A stretch of 64,000 nt of DNA from VXRJ01 sp965246995 (GCA_965246995.1 OZ252008.1:3720001-3784000); one strand, 5' to 3'. Positions 18,144 through 25,936 are shown, counted from the stretch's first letter. Program-made: numbers and translations. The notes: generated from the sequence alone by a model not told the origin.

Positions 18144-18686
18144 TCACTGAATCGGCGTGGCGCCGGACGGGGCGCCGTTCTGCGTCGCCGGCACCGTTGC
18201 GGTCGCCTGATAGATAGTCCCGCCCTGGTTCGTTCCGAAGAAGCGGACGCCACCCCCCGGGTTCGGGTCGGCGCCCACGAAGAAGGTCGCAACCACGGCC
18301 GCGCCATTGCATGACACGGGCGCTCCAACCGCCTCGACGCCCGCGGTCATCGCAACGGTGTAGCCGCTCTTGATCGAAGGGTCGACGCCCAGGTCGGTCC
18401 CGATGAAGCCGTCGCCACCACTCGCCGTCGGCGGCGTAGCCAGATTCCCGAGCGTCGGCGCATAAAAGCCGTTGCCGCAACTGGCGGCATAGGTCGACTG
18501 TGCGCTGTTGATTGCCCGAAGCGAACCAATTGCCGACACTTCGTTACCGGCCATTCGCGCCCGCAGCAACCCCGGCGCAGCGATTGCAGCGATGATGCCG
18601 ATGATTGCCACCACGATCAGCAGCTCGATCAGGGTGAAGCCCCGCTCCTCGCTGCCGTGTCTCTTTCTCCGTTGCATTCCGATCAT
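18144..18686 (-). CDS. pilA: Type IV major pilin PilA
   Basis: 180 residues from ATG at 18686, chosen for the GAGGGG 7 bases upstream; ATG 18677 is possible. A basic leader (RRKRHGSEERG) precedes the cleavage site G-FTLIELLIVVAIIGIIAAIAAP, a textbook class III signal sequence with Glu5. The mature protein has two cysteines (about positions 54 and 110) that could form a disulfide, and a Gly/Thr-rich C-terminus. It polymerises into the pilus fibre after processing by PilD. It stands alone behind a sigma-54-like promoter, upstream of the VKOR-DsbA gene. Confidence 0.93.
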   Translation of the reverse strand: MIGMQRRKRHGSEERGFTLIELLIVVAIIGIIAAIAAPGLLRARMAGNEVSAIGSLRAINSAQSTYAASCGNGFYAPTLGNLATPPTASGGDGFIGTDLGVDPSIKSGYTVAMTAGVEAVGAPVSCNGAAVVATFFVGADPNPGGGVRFFGTNQGGTIYQATATVPATQNGAPSGATPIQ

Positions 18687-18752
18687 TGTCTGTCCCCTCT
18701 TCCAGGGACCCGGACGGGTTTCCATTCCGCCATCGCCCCTCCTGGACATGGA

Positions 18753-18769
18753 AGCAATCGGTACGCCAA
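18753..18769 (-). promoter_or_regulatory. Sigma-54 (-24/-12) promoter of pilA
   Basis: On the minus strand TTGGCGTACCGATTGCT fits the TGGCAC-N5-TTGCW consensus, with GG and GC ten bases apart as RpoN requires. The start would be near 18742, about 55 bases before the pilA ATG. pilA genes of several phyla use RpoN with a PilR-type activator. The repeat element at 18778 begins 8 bases upstream. Confidence 0.65.
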
Positions 18770-18777
18770 CTATACCC

Positions 18778-18845
18778 CTAGCAGCCCGTGGTGAAACCCG
18801 CGCTACATTCGAGCGCCGACGCGGGGTTTCACCACGGGCTCCTAG
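18778..18845. repeat. Short deletion form of the CTAG-tipped element (copy C)
   Basis: 68 bp. Both ends match the 20-bp terminal repeat, with one G-to-C change in the left arm. Only about 28 bp of interior remain (CGCTACATTCGAGCG and a few bases), matching the outer parts of the long copies. It lies between pilC and the pilA promoter, in the opposite orientation to copies A and B. As RNA it would fold into one long hairpin. Confidence 0.8.
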
Positions 18846-18855
18846 CGCCGCCGGG

Positions 18856-19920
18856 CTATCCCGCCAACTGGCTGATCAGGTCGAAGATCGGCAGGTACAT
18901 GGCGACGACGATGCCGCCGACGATCACGCCCAGCAAGGCGATCATGACCGGTTCGAGGAGCGCGGTGAGACCGGTGACGGCGCGGTCCACTTCTTCCTCG
19001 TAGAAATCCGCCACCTTCGACAGGAGGGCGTCGAGGGCGCCGGTCGTCTCGCCAACACTCACCATCTGCGTCACCATCGGTGGGAAGACGCCCGTGTCGC
19101 GGAGCGGTGCGGCCACCGACGTTCCCTGCTCTATCGCGCCCCGTGTGTGCCGCAGGGCGTCCGCGACCACCGCGTTGCCGGCGGTGCCGGCGGTGATCTC
19201 GAGCCCGTCCAGGATCGGGACTCCCGCGCCGAGCAGCGTCGCGAGGGTACGGCAGAAGCGCGCAACGGCCAGCTTCCGGAGCAGCGGACCCATGACCGGC
19301 AAGTGGAGCCAGATCCCGTCCAGCACGCGCCGCCCGCGCGGTGTGGCGTACCAACGCTTGCCAAGCCAGGAACCGCCGGCCGCGGTGAGCAGCAGGGCCG
19401 GACCCGCCACGGGAAGCGATTCGCTGGCCGCGATGACCATGCGGGTCGGGAGGGGCAGCACCGCGCCCAGTCCGTCGAACAGCGCGGCAAACGTCGGGAT
19501 CACCTTCCAGAGGATGACGCCCACCACCGTCGCCGCGATCAGCAGTACCGCGACCGGGTACATCATCGCCGCGCGCACCTGGCCGCGGAGGGCAACCGAC
19601 TTCTCGACGCAGTCGGCCAATCGGTCCAGCATCGTGTGGAGCACGCCGCCCGCTTCGCCGGCCGCCACCATGCCGACGTACAGCTCGTCGAAGATCCGTG
19701 GTCGGGCGGCGAGTGCGGCGGCGAGCGATGCGCCACTCTCGACGTCGTCGCGCGAGGCGAGCAGCGCGTCCGCCAGGACCGGATCGCGTTCTTCCGAGCC
19801 GAGCAGGTCGAGGCCCTGCATGAGCGGCACCCCGGCGCCCAGCATGACGGCGAGCTGTCGCGTCGCGATCGCGAGCCTCGTCGACGAGACCGTCCGCCGC
19901 CGGGCCCAGGCGAAATTCAT
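18856..19920 (-). CDS. pilC: Type IV pilus inner-membrane platform protein PilC (GspF family)
   Basis: 354 residues with two GspF domains, each a cytoplasmic helical bundle followed by membrane helices. The repeats are LAVMLGAGVPLMQGLDLL (about residue 27) and FCRTLATLLGAGVPILDGLEI (about 230). GEAGGVLHTMLDRLADCVEK and GETTGALDALLSKVADFYEEEVD mark the ends of the bundles. It forms the platform on which PilB and PilT drive pilin addition and removal. It starts within the last codons of pilT (ATGA overlap), so it is co-translated with it. Slightly short (typical 400) at the N-terminus. Confidence 0.94.
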   Translation of the reverse strand: MNFAWARRRTVSSTRLAIATRQLAVMLGAGVPLMQGLDLLGSEERDPVLADALLASRDDVESGASLAAALAARPRIFDELYVGMVAAGEAGGVLHTMLDRLADCVEKSVALRGQVRAAMMYPVAVLLIAATVVGVILWKVIPTFAALFDGLGAVLPLPTRMVIAASESLPVAGPALLLTAAGGSWLGKRWYATPRGRRVLDGIWLHLPVMGPLLRKLAVARFCRTLATLLGAGVPILDGLEITAGTAGNAVVADALRHTRGAIEQGTSVAAPLRDTGVFPPMVTQMVSVGETTGALDALLSKVADFYEEEVDRAVTGLTALLEPVMIALLGVIVGGIVVAMYLPIFDLISQLAG

Positions 19921-21008
19921 CGCGCACGTCCCCGATCGATCAACGCAATCAGTTCATCGCGCCGCGGCGCATGCGCCAGCGCCGCTTCGCGCGTGATCGC
20001 GCGGCGGCGGCAAAGCGATGCCAGCGCCTGCGTCATCGTCTGCATCCCGACCGCCGAGCCGGCGGTCTGCATCACCGAATACGCCTGGTGCAGCCGGTCC
20101 TCCCGAATCAGGTTCCGGATCGCCGGCGTTGCAATCAGCACCTCCGCAGCGCAGACCCGTCCCGCGCCGTCCGCGGTGGGCACCAGCCGCTGGCAGACCA
20201 CCCCTTCGAGCACCTGGCAGAGCTGCGTCCGCGCGAGGCCCTGACGGTGCGACGGGTAGAGATCGATGATCCGGCTGACGGTCTGCACGGCCGAGCTGGT
20301 ATGCAGCGTGGCGAACGTGAGATGACCGGTCTCGGCGATCCGAAGCGCCGACTCTGTCGTCTCCAGATCGCGCATCTCGCCGATCAGCACCACGTCCGGA
20401 TCCTCGCGCAGGGCGGCACGGAGGGCCGACCCGAAGCTCACCGTGTCGGCATGCACCTCGCGCTGATTCACCACCGATCGGTGGTGCGGATGCACGTACT
20501 CGATCGGATCCTCGATCGTCAGAATGTGTTCCGGCCGCGCCCGGTTGATCCGATCGATCATAGCGGCGAGGGTGCTGCTCTTCCCGCTGCCGGTCGGCCC
20601 GGTCACCAGCACCAGGCCGTGCGGCCGGTCGGACAGTTCCACCACCGAGGGAGGCAGGCCGAGCTTCGCGATGTCGGGAATGCGATCCGGGATCAACCGG
20701 TAGACACCGGCCACATGGCCCCGCTGCCGGTACACATTCGCGCGGACGCGCGGCCCGCCGTCGGTCCCCGAATCGCCGCCGAAGGCGTAGTCGAGTTCGA
20801 AAGTCCTCTCGAAAACCTCACGCTGCGCCTGACTCAACCCGCCATAGACCAGCTGCTTCACGCTGTCGGGGGTCAGCGTTCCCACATCGTCCTGCGGGCG
20901 GAGGTCGCCCCGCACGCGGATCCGCGGCGGCGTCCCGGCGGTCAGGTGCAGGTCCGAACCGCCCTGCGCGGCAGCCCGCCGCAACAACCCGTCAAGCGTC
21001 GTCCCCAT
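19917..21008 (-). CDS. pilT: Type IV pilus retraction ATPase PilT
   Basis: 363 residues from ATG at 21008 (GTTLDGLLRRAAAQGGSDLHL). Walker A is GPTGSGKSS, the Asp box follows (ILTIEDPIEYVH), Walker B lies in DPDVVLIGEMRDLET, and the His box in FATLHTSSAVQT. The PilT-specific AIRNLIRE motif near the C-terminus separates it from PilB. It powers pilus retraction and twitching. An open frame extends a further 14 codons upstream, but those are encoded by the repeat at 21019 and are not expected to be translated. Without that insertion, the pilB stop would lie only 10 bases before this start. Confidence 0.95.
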   Translation of the reverse strand: MGTTLDGLLRRAAAQGGSDLHLTAGTPPRIRVRGDLRPQDDVGTLTPDSVKQLVYGGLSQAQREVFERTFELDYAFGGDSGTDGGPRVRANVYRQRGHVAGVYRLIPDRIPDIAKLGLPPSVVELSDRPHGLVLVTGPTGSGKSSTLAAMIDRINRARPEHILTIEDPIEYVHPHHRSVVNQREVHADTVSFGSALRAALREDPDVVLIGEMRDLETTESALRIAETGHLTFATLHTSSAVQTVSRIIDLYPSHRQGLARTQLCQVLEGVVCQRLVPTADGAGRVCAAEVLIATPAIRNLIREDRLHQAYSVMQTAGSAVGMQTMTQALASLCRRRAITREAALAHAPRRDELIALIDRGRAR

Positions 21009-21018
21009 CCTGTTCACG

Positions 21019-21220
21019 CTAGGAGCCCGTGGTGAAACCCCGCGTAGCACCGAGAGCGGTGAGGCGCCCGGCCTGACAAGGCGCTACGAGGGAGCATATT
21101 GGCCATATTGCGACCGCGGACTGACGCAGTCCGCGGACTGCCACAGTCCGAGGAGCAACGCCGTTCAGGCGGGATGCATCGCCGCTCGAATGTAGCGGGG
21201 GTTTCACCACGGGCTCCTAG
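21019..21220. repeat. Full-length CTAG-tipped inverted-repeat element (copy B)
   Basis: 202 bp, perfect 20-bp terminal inverted repeats, same orientation and nearly the same sequence as copy A. It sits between pilB and pilT. Its right CTAG (21217-21220) provides the TAG stop of pilB; collapsing the element to one CTAG leaves pilB-TAG, ten bases, pilT-ATG. Internal tandem hairpins are at about 21115-21151. Confidence 0.85.
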
Positions 21221-22911
21221 AGCAGCGTCTCGCGACGCACTTCCTCGATAGTGGTGAGGCCAGCGGCGATCTTCCGGAGCCCGCTCTCGCGCAGCGTGAC
21301 CATCCCGCCGGCAACCGCCGCCTCGCGCAACGCGCGGGCCGACGCCCCGTCGAGGATCAGTCCGCGCAGCGGGTCGGTCAGCTCCATCACCTCGTACAAG
21401 CCGATCCGGCCCCGGTAGCCGGTGCCGTTGCAGCGGTCACACCCCTTGCCGGCACGTGGCGCAACGGCATCCGCCCGGTCGCCGCCGAAGCCCAGTTCGC
21501 TGAGTGCCGCCCGGCTGGCCGGGGCCGGCGCCGCACAGTCCTTGCAGACGCGGCGGACGAGGCGCTGCGCGCAGATCAGATGGACCGAGGCCACCACGAG
21601 GAACGGCTCGATCCCCATGTCCAGCAGCCGATAGACGGCGCCCGGGGCGTCGTTGGTATGGAGCGTCGACAGCACCAGATGGCCGGTCAGCGCCGCCTTC
21701 ACCGCGATGGCGGCCGTCTCGACGTCGCGGATTTCCCCCACCAGGATCACGTTCGGGTCCTGCCGGAGGAACGTCCGGAGCGCGGCCGCGAAAGTGAGGC
21801 CGATCCCGTCGCGCACGAGCACCTGGTTGACACCGTTGAGGTTGAACTCGACCGGATCCTCGGCGGTCATGATGTTCACCGCGGGCGTATTGAGCCGGGC
21901 CAACGCGGAGTAGAGCGTGCTGGTCTTGCCGCTCCCGGTCGGTCCGGTCGCAAGGACCATCCCCCACGGCTTCCGGATGCTCGCCTCGAAGCGGCGAAGC
22001 GAGGCGGCGTCGAAACCGAGCTGCGTCATGTCCCGCTGCAACCGCGTCCGGTCCAGAATCCGCAACACGATCTTCTCGCCGAAGAGCGTCGGCAGGCTGG
22101 AAACCCGCAGGTCGATCGCGCGTGGCGCGCCGCCGTCCGCTCCGCGGTGGCGCAAACGGATCCGGCCATCCTGCGGCAGCCGCTTCTCCGCGATGTCGAC
22201 CTTCGCCATCACCTTGAGGCGGGACGTGATGGCATCGCGCAAACTGACGTCCGGTGTCATCACCGGGTGCAGGACGCCGTCGATGCGGAACCGAACGCGG
22301 AACTCTCCATCGTACGGCTCGACGTGGATGTCGCTCGCACCCCTTTCGATCGCCGATTCGATCAGCTCGTGGACGAGGCGCACGACAGGCGGTTCCTCCT
22401 GACTTGTCGCGGGGGTGACGATGGCCGCGGCTCCTTCTGGCGCCGCCGGTTCCTCTGGCACCGCCGGTTCCTGCGGCGCCGCCGGTTCCCGGGTCGTCTC
22501 GCCGGGCGCGGCCATCGCGCCGTAGTACCGGACGAGCGCCGCCTCCAGCGCCTGCGCCGGAACCACCACCGGCGCCACCCGGCAACCGGTCAGGAATGCA
22601 AGGTCGTCGACCGCCGCGACGTTCCGCGGATCGCACATGGCGACCGTCAGCGTGGAACCCGCGCGGTGGATCGGCACCACCTGGTACCGTCGCGCCGTTT
22701 CCGGACGGATTGTGCGGATCACCTCCGGTTCGAGTTCGAACCGTGCGAGATCGATCGACGGGACGCCATGGCGCGCGCTCAGCGCGAGCGTCGGGTCATC
22801 ATCCCTCAGCACCTCGGAAACGGGACGTTCGGACACAGGACTGCCAGGAGCCTTCCAAGTGGGGGTTTGAAGGCAGCAGTCTCTCCAGACTACCTGACAT
22901 GTCTGGCTCAT
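21217..22911 (-). CDS. pilB: Type IV pilus extension ATPase PilB (GspE family), probably 5'-truncated
   Basis: 564 residues as read from ATG 22911; GTG 22836 is an alternative. It hydrolyses ATP to drive pilin assembly. The N-terminal T2SSE domain begins abruptly at LSARHGVPSIDLARFELEPEVI; relatives carry about 40 more residues of this domain before it. A Glu/Pro/Ala linker of about 35 residues follows. The ATPase core then has Walker A GPTGSGKTST, the Asp box TAEDPVEF, Walker B VGEIRDVETA and the His box STLHTNDAPG. The zinc motif CKDC with CDRCNGTGYRGR is intact. The first codons (SQTCQ) lie in an IS end at 22893-22949, with an in-frame stop just upstream, so the 5' end looks remodelled by an insertion or deletion. 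Confidence 0.9.
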   Translation of the reverse strand: MSQTCQVVWRDCCLQTPTWKAPGSPVSERPVSEVLRDDDPTLALSARHGVPSIDLARFELEPEVIRTIRPETARRYQVVPIHRAGSTLTVAMCDPRNVAAVDDLAFLTGCRVAPVVVPAQALEAALVRYYGAMAAPGETTREPAAPQEPAVPEEPAAPEGAAAIVTPATSQEEPPVVRLVHELIESAIERGASDIHVEPYDGEFRVRFRIDGVLHPVMTPDVSLRDAITSRLKVMAKVDIAEKRLPQDGRIRLRHRGADGGAPRAIDLRVSSLPTLFGEKIVLRILDRTRLQRDMTQLGFDAASLRRFEASIRKPWGMVLATGPTGSGKTSTLYSALARLNTPAVNIMTAEDPVEFNLNGVNQVLVRDGIGLTFAAALRTFLRQDPNVILVGEIRDVETAAIAVKAALTGHLVLSTLHTNDAPGAVYRLLDMGIEPFLVVASVHLICAQRLVRRVCKDCAAPAPASRAALSELGFGGDRADAVAPRAGKGCDRCNGTGYRGRIGLYEVMELTDPLRGLILDGASARALREAAVAGGMVTLRESGLRKIAAGLTTIEEVRRETLL

Positions 22912-22949
22912 CGGCCCGCTTCAGGCTCATTTCTGGATTGGAAAGGACT
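22893..22949 (+). mobile_element. Solo right end of the IS found at 49777-51170
   Basis: 57 bases identical to 51114-51170, the right terminus of the insertion sequence, ending at the same AAAGGACT tip. Nothing convincing of the left end is present; AGTCTCTCC at 22879-22887 faintly recalls it. There is no target duplication. This is a remnant of a past insertion at the 5' end of pilB. Confidence 0.8.
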
Positions 22950-22953
22950 GTGA

Positions 22954-22975
22954 CGCGGGTGGTCCCTCACCCGCG
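22954..22975 (-). terminator. Hairpin downstream of the arginine decarboxylase gene
   Basis: CGCGGGTG (22954-22961) and CACCCGCG (22968-22975), an 8-bp perfect stem with a 6-base loop, about 30 bases past the stop at 23004. A run of T is lacking. Confidence 0.4.
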
Positions 22976-23003
22976 CGAGACCGCGGCGCCATCGGCGCCC
23001 GCC

Positions 23004-23555
23004 TCAGCCTATCAGCACCGCCGCAGCAACCACCGTCGTCCAGAGCCCCTGCCGGTTGCCAACGGCAGTCTGCGTAATGTTCCTCGTCCGGACGATCTGG
23101 TCAGACAGGCGCCATTCTTCCTTGTTCTGGTCCCAACTCTTCTCCGGGTCGAACTTCAACCCGAGCGTCGTGGCGAGCATTTCCGCGGCGAGATCCTCGG
23201 CATAGTCGCCCGCCTGGGTCGCGTCCTCACCGAAGCTGTGGTGTTCCGACAGGTACCCGTACAGCTTGGGATCGCGCGGAATCGCGACCCCGATCGTGGC
23301 GGCGATCCGCCGATGCGGCTCGCGCGTCGCCGCTTCCGACATCACGACGAAAGTGACCTGCCCGGGCTGCAGCCGCTTCACTCCCTCCGCCTTCGAGATG
23401 ATCTTGCAGCCGGGCGGAAAGATGCTCGACACCCGCACGAGGTTGCAAGCCGCAATCCCGGCGGTCCGGAGCGCCGCCTCGAAGGACGTGAGCTTCTCCC
23501 GATGCGTGCCGACACCCTTCGTGAAGAAGAGCTCCCGGGGAACGAAACTCACCAT
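23004..23555 (-). CDS. Pyruvoyl-dependent arginine decarboxylase
   Basis: 183 residues, the usual length for PvlArgDC (PdaD/AaxB family), which turns arginine into agmatine and CO2 for polyamine synthesis or acid resistance. The self-cleavage site is in NLVRVSSIFPPGCKII: cleavage between the two serines (43/44) makes the pyruvoyl group on the second. The family motif SEAATREPHRRIAATIGVAIP and the GYLSEHHSFGED segment follow. It starts at ATG 23555 with AGGTGA upstream and has its own promoter. This enzyme family is typical of archaea and Chlamydiae and also occurs in scattered bacteria. No partner polyamine gene is adjacent. Confidence 0.95.
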   Translation of the reverse strand: MVSFVPRELFFTKGVGTHREKLTSFEAALRTAGIAACNLVRVSSIFPPGCKIISKAEGVKRLQPGQVTFVVMSEAATREPHRRIAATIGVAIPRDPKLYGYLSEHHSFGEDATQAGDYAEDLAAEMLATTLGLKFDPEKSWDQNKEEWRLSDQIVRTRNITQTAVGNRQGLWTTVVAAAVLIG

Positions 23556-23599
23556 TCTTGTGTCACCTGCAGGCGGGCCGGCCGCCAGGAAAATCCCGC

Positions 23600-23628
23600 A
23601 TGCTATGGCCGGGGCACGGGAGAGTCAA
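23600..23628 (-). promoter_or_regulatory. Putative sigma-70 promoter for the arginine decarboxylase
   Basis: Minus strand TTGACT (23623-23628), 17-base spacer, TAGCAT (23600-23605). Start expected near 23593, leader about 38 bases. Confidence 0.55.
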
Positions 23629-23712
23629 GCTGCAGCGGAGGGCGCGCCGGACGGCCACGGCGGATTCCGCCACCTCCCGACGCAGTCGTTCGCGCCTTAG
23701 AATGGAAAGCGA

Positions 23713-24447
23713 ATGCGCGATACGGACGGCGCGCCGGACACTGCACCGGTAGCGCGGATCGGGCTGGGAGCGCGGTTCTTCGGCACGGTCTTCTGGCCGA
23801 TGGAGACCTTCGAGCGCGTAGCCGCCGATCCCCGCTGGGCGGGGATCCTGATCCTCAGCGCCGGATTGCTCGCGGCCATCAGCGGCGCCCTCGTAAGCAC
23901 CGACGTCATGCAGCGGGCCATCCTCGATCAACAGATGGAGTCGATGGCGGCTTTCGGCGTCGAAACGACCGACGAGATCTACGCGCAGATGGAACGGCAG
24001 AATCAAAACGCGCCGATCTTCACCGCCGTCGCAATACTGATCAGCCTGCCGATCATCACCCTGATCGCGTCCGGACTGCTCTTCGCCATCGGCTACGGCC
24101 TGCTGGGGGCGCGCGCGACGTTCCGGCAAATGTTCGCGATCAACGCCCATGCCGGCGTGATCCTCGTCGTGACGCAGTTCTTCGTGGCGCCGCTGAACTA
24201 CGTCCGGGGAGCGGCCGACTCGCCCGCCACGCTCGCGGCGTTCGCGCCGATGCTCGAGACGGGGACGTTCGCGTTCAACCTGCTGAAGGCGATCGACCTG
24301 ACCCACGTCTGGTGGGTGATGGTCCTTGCGATCGGCCTCGCCATCCTCTGGAGGTGCCGGACCACTCCCGTCGCGATAACGCTGTACGCCATCCAACTGA
24401 CGCTCGCGGTCGCCTTCGCGGCGGCCCGAACCGCGATCGGCTTCTGA
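23713..24447 (+). CDS. Yip1 domain-containing membrane protein
   Basis: 244 residues with about five hydrophobic segments. The N-terminal part (FFGTVFWPMETFERVAADPRWAGILIL) is the signature opening of bacterial Yip1/YIP1-family proteins: an amphipathic start with a P-x-x-x-F/W motif, then a first span. Further spans lie at about 115-135, 145-165, 195-215 and 220-240. Function in bacteria is unknown; many relatives sit near transport operons. It is divergent from the arginine decarboxylase and 133 bases upstream of the MacA-like gene on the same strand, so it may share its transcript. Confidence 0.78.
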   Translation: MRDTDGAPDTAPVARIGLGARFFGTVFWPMETFERVAADPRWAGILILSAGLLAAISGALVSTDVMQRAILDQQMESMAAFGVETTDEIYAQMERQNQNAPIFTAVAILISLPIITLIASGLLFAIGYGLLGARATFRQMFAINAHAGVILVVTQFFVAPLNYVRGAADSPATLAAFAPMLETGTFAFNLLKAIDLTHVWWVMVLAIGLAILWRCRTTPVAITLYAIQLTLAVAFAAARTAIGF

Positions 24448-24580
24448 GCGCCGGCCGTTCTTGCGCTTCAGATACCGGTACACCCACTGAAACAAACCGG
24501 CCGCGGCGTGCGTATCACCCATTGGAGACCGCAACCGGCCCGGTGGGGGCCGTTGAACGCAGTACAATGGTTAGTTCGCA

Positions 24581-25936
24581 ATGGGAAAACGCATTCTGAT
24601 CGGTGTCGTGATCGTGGCAATCGCCGGCGCGCTCGTGGGGGCCAACGTCTGGTCCCGACGCAGCAACGCGCCGGAGGTGGATGTCGAGACGATCGCACGG
24701 CGCGATCTGACTGCCATCGTCTCGGCGCCTGGTGCAATTCAGCCGCAGTTGCTGGTGGAGATGTCGGCCAGCACCATGGGTCGCGTCACGCGGCTCGATG
24801 TCGATGAGGGAGATCGGGTCACCGCAAACCAGTTCCTGCTGGAGATCGATCCGGAGAACCTGCAGGCGCAGGTCAACCGGGGCGAGGCGTCGCTCGCGGC
24901 GACCCGGGCGTCCTACCGGCAGGCCCAGGTAGCGATCGAGACGGCGCAGGTCAACCTGGATCTGGCCCGCGACCATCTGGAACGGCAGGCGGAACTGTGG
25001 GATCTGCGACTGATAGCGCGGGATGTCTACGACCAGGCGGACGCCGACGTCCAGGTACGCGAGACCGAGTTGCGCCAGCGCGAGGTGGAAGTGGAAGGCG
25101 CGGGGGAGCGGATTCGGCAGGAAGAAGCGGCGCTCAAGAGCGCGCGCTATGACCTGACGCAGGTCACGATCACGTCGCCCATTGATGGCATCGTCACCCG
25201 CCGAAACATCGAAGAAGGCGAGACGGTCGTGATCGGGACCATGAACAACCCCGGCACCGTGTTGCTCGAAATCGCCGACTTTTCCGTCCTGGAGGCGGAG
25301 ATCGAGGTGGACGAGACCGATATCCCGGCCATCGAGGTGGGCCAGAGGGCCGAGATTACGATCGACGCGCTACCGGACCGGGTCTGGACCGGCAGCGTGA
25401 CCGAGATCGGCAACAGCCCCATCCAGCAGACTGGCGGCAACACCCAGGAAGCGACCAACTTCCTCGTGGTGGTCACGCTTGACGACAACATTCCCAACGT
25501 CCGCCCCGGCTTCACCTGCACCGCGGAGATCACCACGGCAACGCGCGAAGCGGTGGTCTCCGTGCCGATTCAGGCAACCACCGTCCGCGAGATGGACGTC
25601 GATGCGGACGGCAACATCGTCCGGCGGGCGAATGACGACGACGACCAGTCCGGTGGCCCCTTTCGGCTCCTCATGGCGAGCGAGGGGGAAGCGAGCGCAT
25701 CCGAGGTCAACGATACCGTCGTAGCCGACACGGAAGAACTCGAGGGAGTCTTCGCCGTCCGGCAGGGGCGCGCGGTCTTCGTCCGGGTCGATACCGGCAT
25801 TGCGGGGGAGCGCTACTTCGAGGCACTGAGCGGCCTCGCCGACGGGGACGAGGTGATCACCGGGCCGTTCGAGGTGGTGCGCAACCTGGAAGACGGCGAT
25901 TCGGTGCAGCCGAATGAGCCTGACGACGACCGGTGA
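24581..25936 (+). CDS. MacA-like periplasmic adaptor subunit (HlyD/RND-type membrane fusion protein)
   Basis: 451 residues. One N-terminal transmembrane anchor (ILIGVVIVAIAGALVGANVW) leads into a barrel-sandwich/lipoyl half (ASTMGRVTRLDVDEGDRVTANQFLLEIDP). A long coiled-coil hairpin follows (about 90-190, ARDHLERQAELWDLRLIARDVYDQ), then the second lipoyl half (TITSPIDGIVTRRNIEEGETV) and beta-barrel and membrane-proximal domains. Such adaptors link MacB-type ABC permeases to an outer-membrane exit duct. The gene is followed, with a 23-base overlap, by two MacB-like permeases. A 50-residue acidic insertion near residues 340-390 (RRANDDDDQSG) is unusual. Confidence 0.9.
   Translation: MGKRILIGVVIVAIAGALVGANVWSRRSNAPEVDVETIARRDLTAIVSAPGAIQPQLLVEMSASTMGRVTRLDVDEGDRVTANQFLLEIDPENLQAQVNRGEASLAATRASYRQAQVAIETAQVNLDLARDHLERQAELWDLRLIARDVYDQADADVQVRETELRQREVEVEGAGERIRQEEAALKSARYDLTQVTITSPIDGIVTRRNIEEGETVVIGTMNNPGTVLLEIADFSVLEAEIEVDETDIPAIEVGQRAEITIDALPDRVWTGSVTEIGNSPIQQTGGNTQEATNFLVVVTLDDNIPNVRPGFTCTAEITTATREAVVSVPIQATTVREMDVDADGNIVRRANDDDDQSGGPFRLLMASEGEASASEVNDTVVADTEELEGVFAVRQGRAVFVRVDTGIAGERYFEALSGLADGDEVITGPFEVVRNLEDGDSVQPNEPDDDR

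Noticed and set aside
21009..21050. Fourteen extra N-terminal codons on pilT
   Set aside because: They are encoded by the repeat element's end; PilT homology begins at the ATG at 21008.
21019..21210. 63-residue open frame within repeat copy B, similar to one in copy A
   Set aside because: The similarity only reflects the shared repeat DNA; the frames begin and end in the element's ends, the reading frame is broken in copy D, and no ribosome-binding site is evident.
22436..22510. Repeated GCCGCCGGTTCC units in pilB
   Set aside because: They encode the Pro/Ala/Glu linker between the two pilB domains; simple low-complexity coding sequence rather than a mobile repeat.
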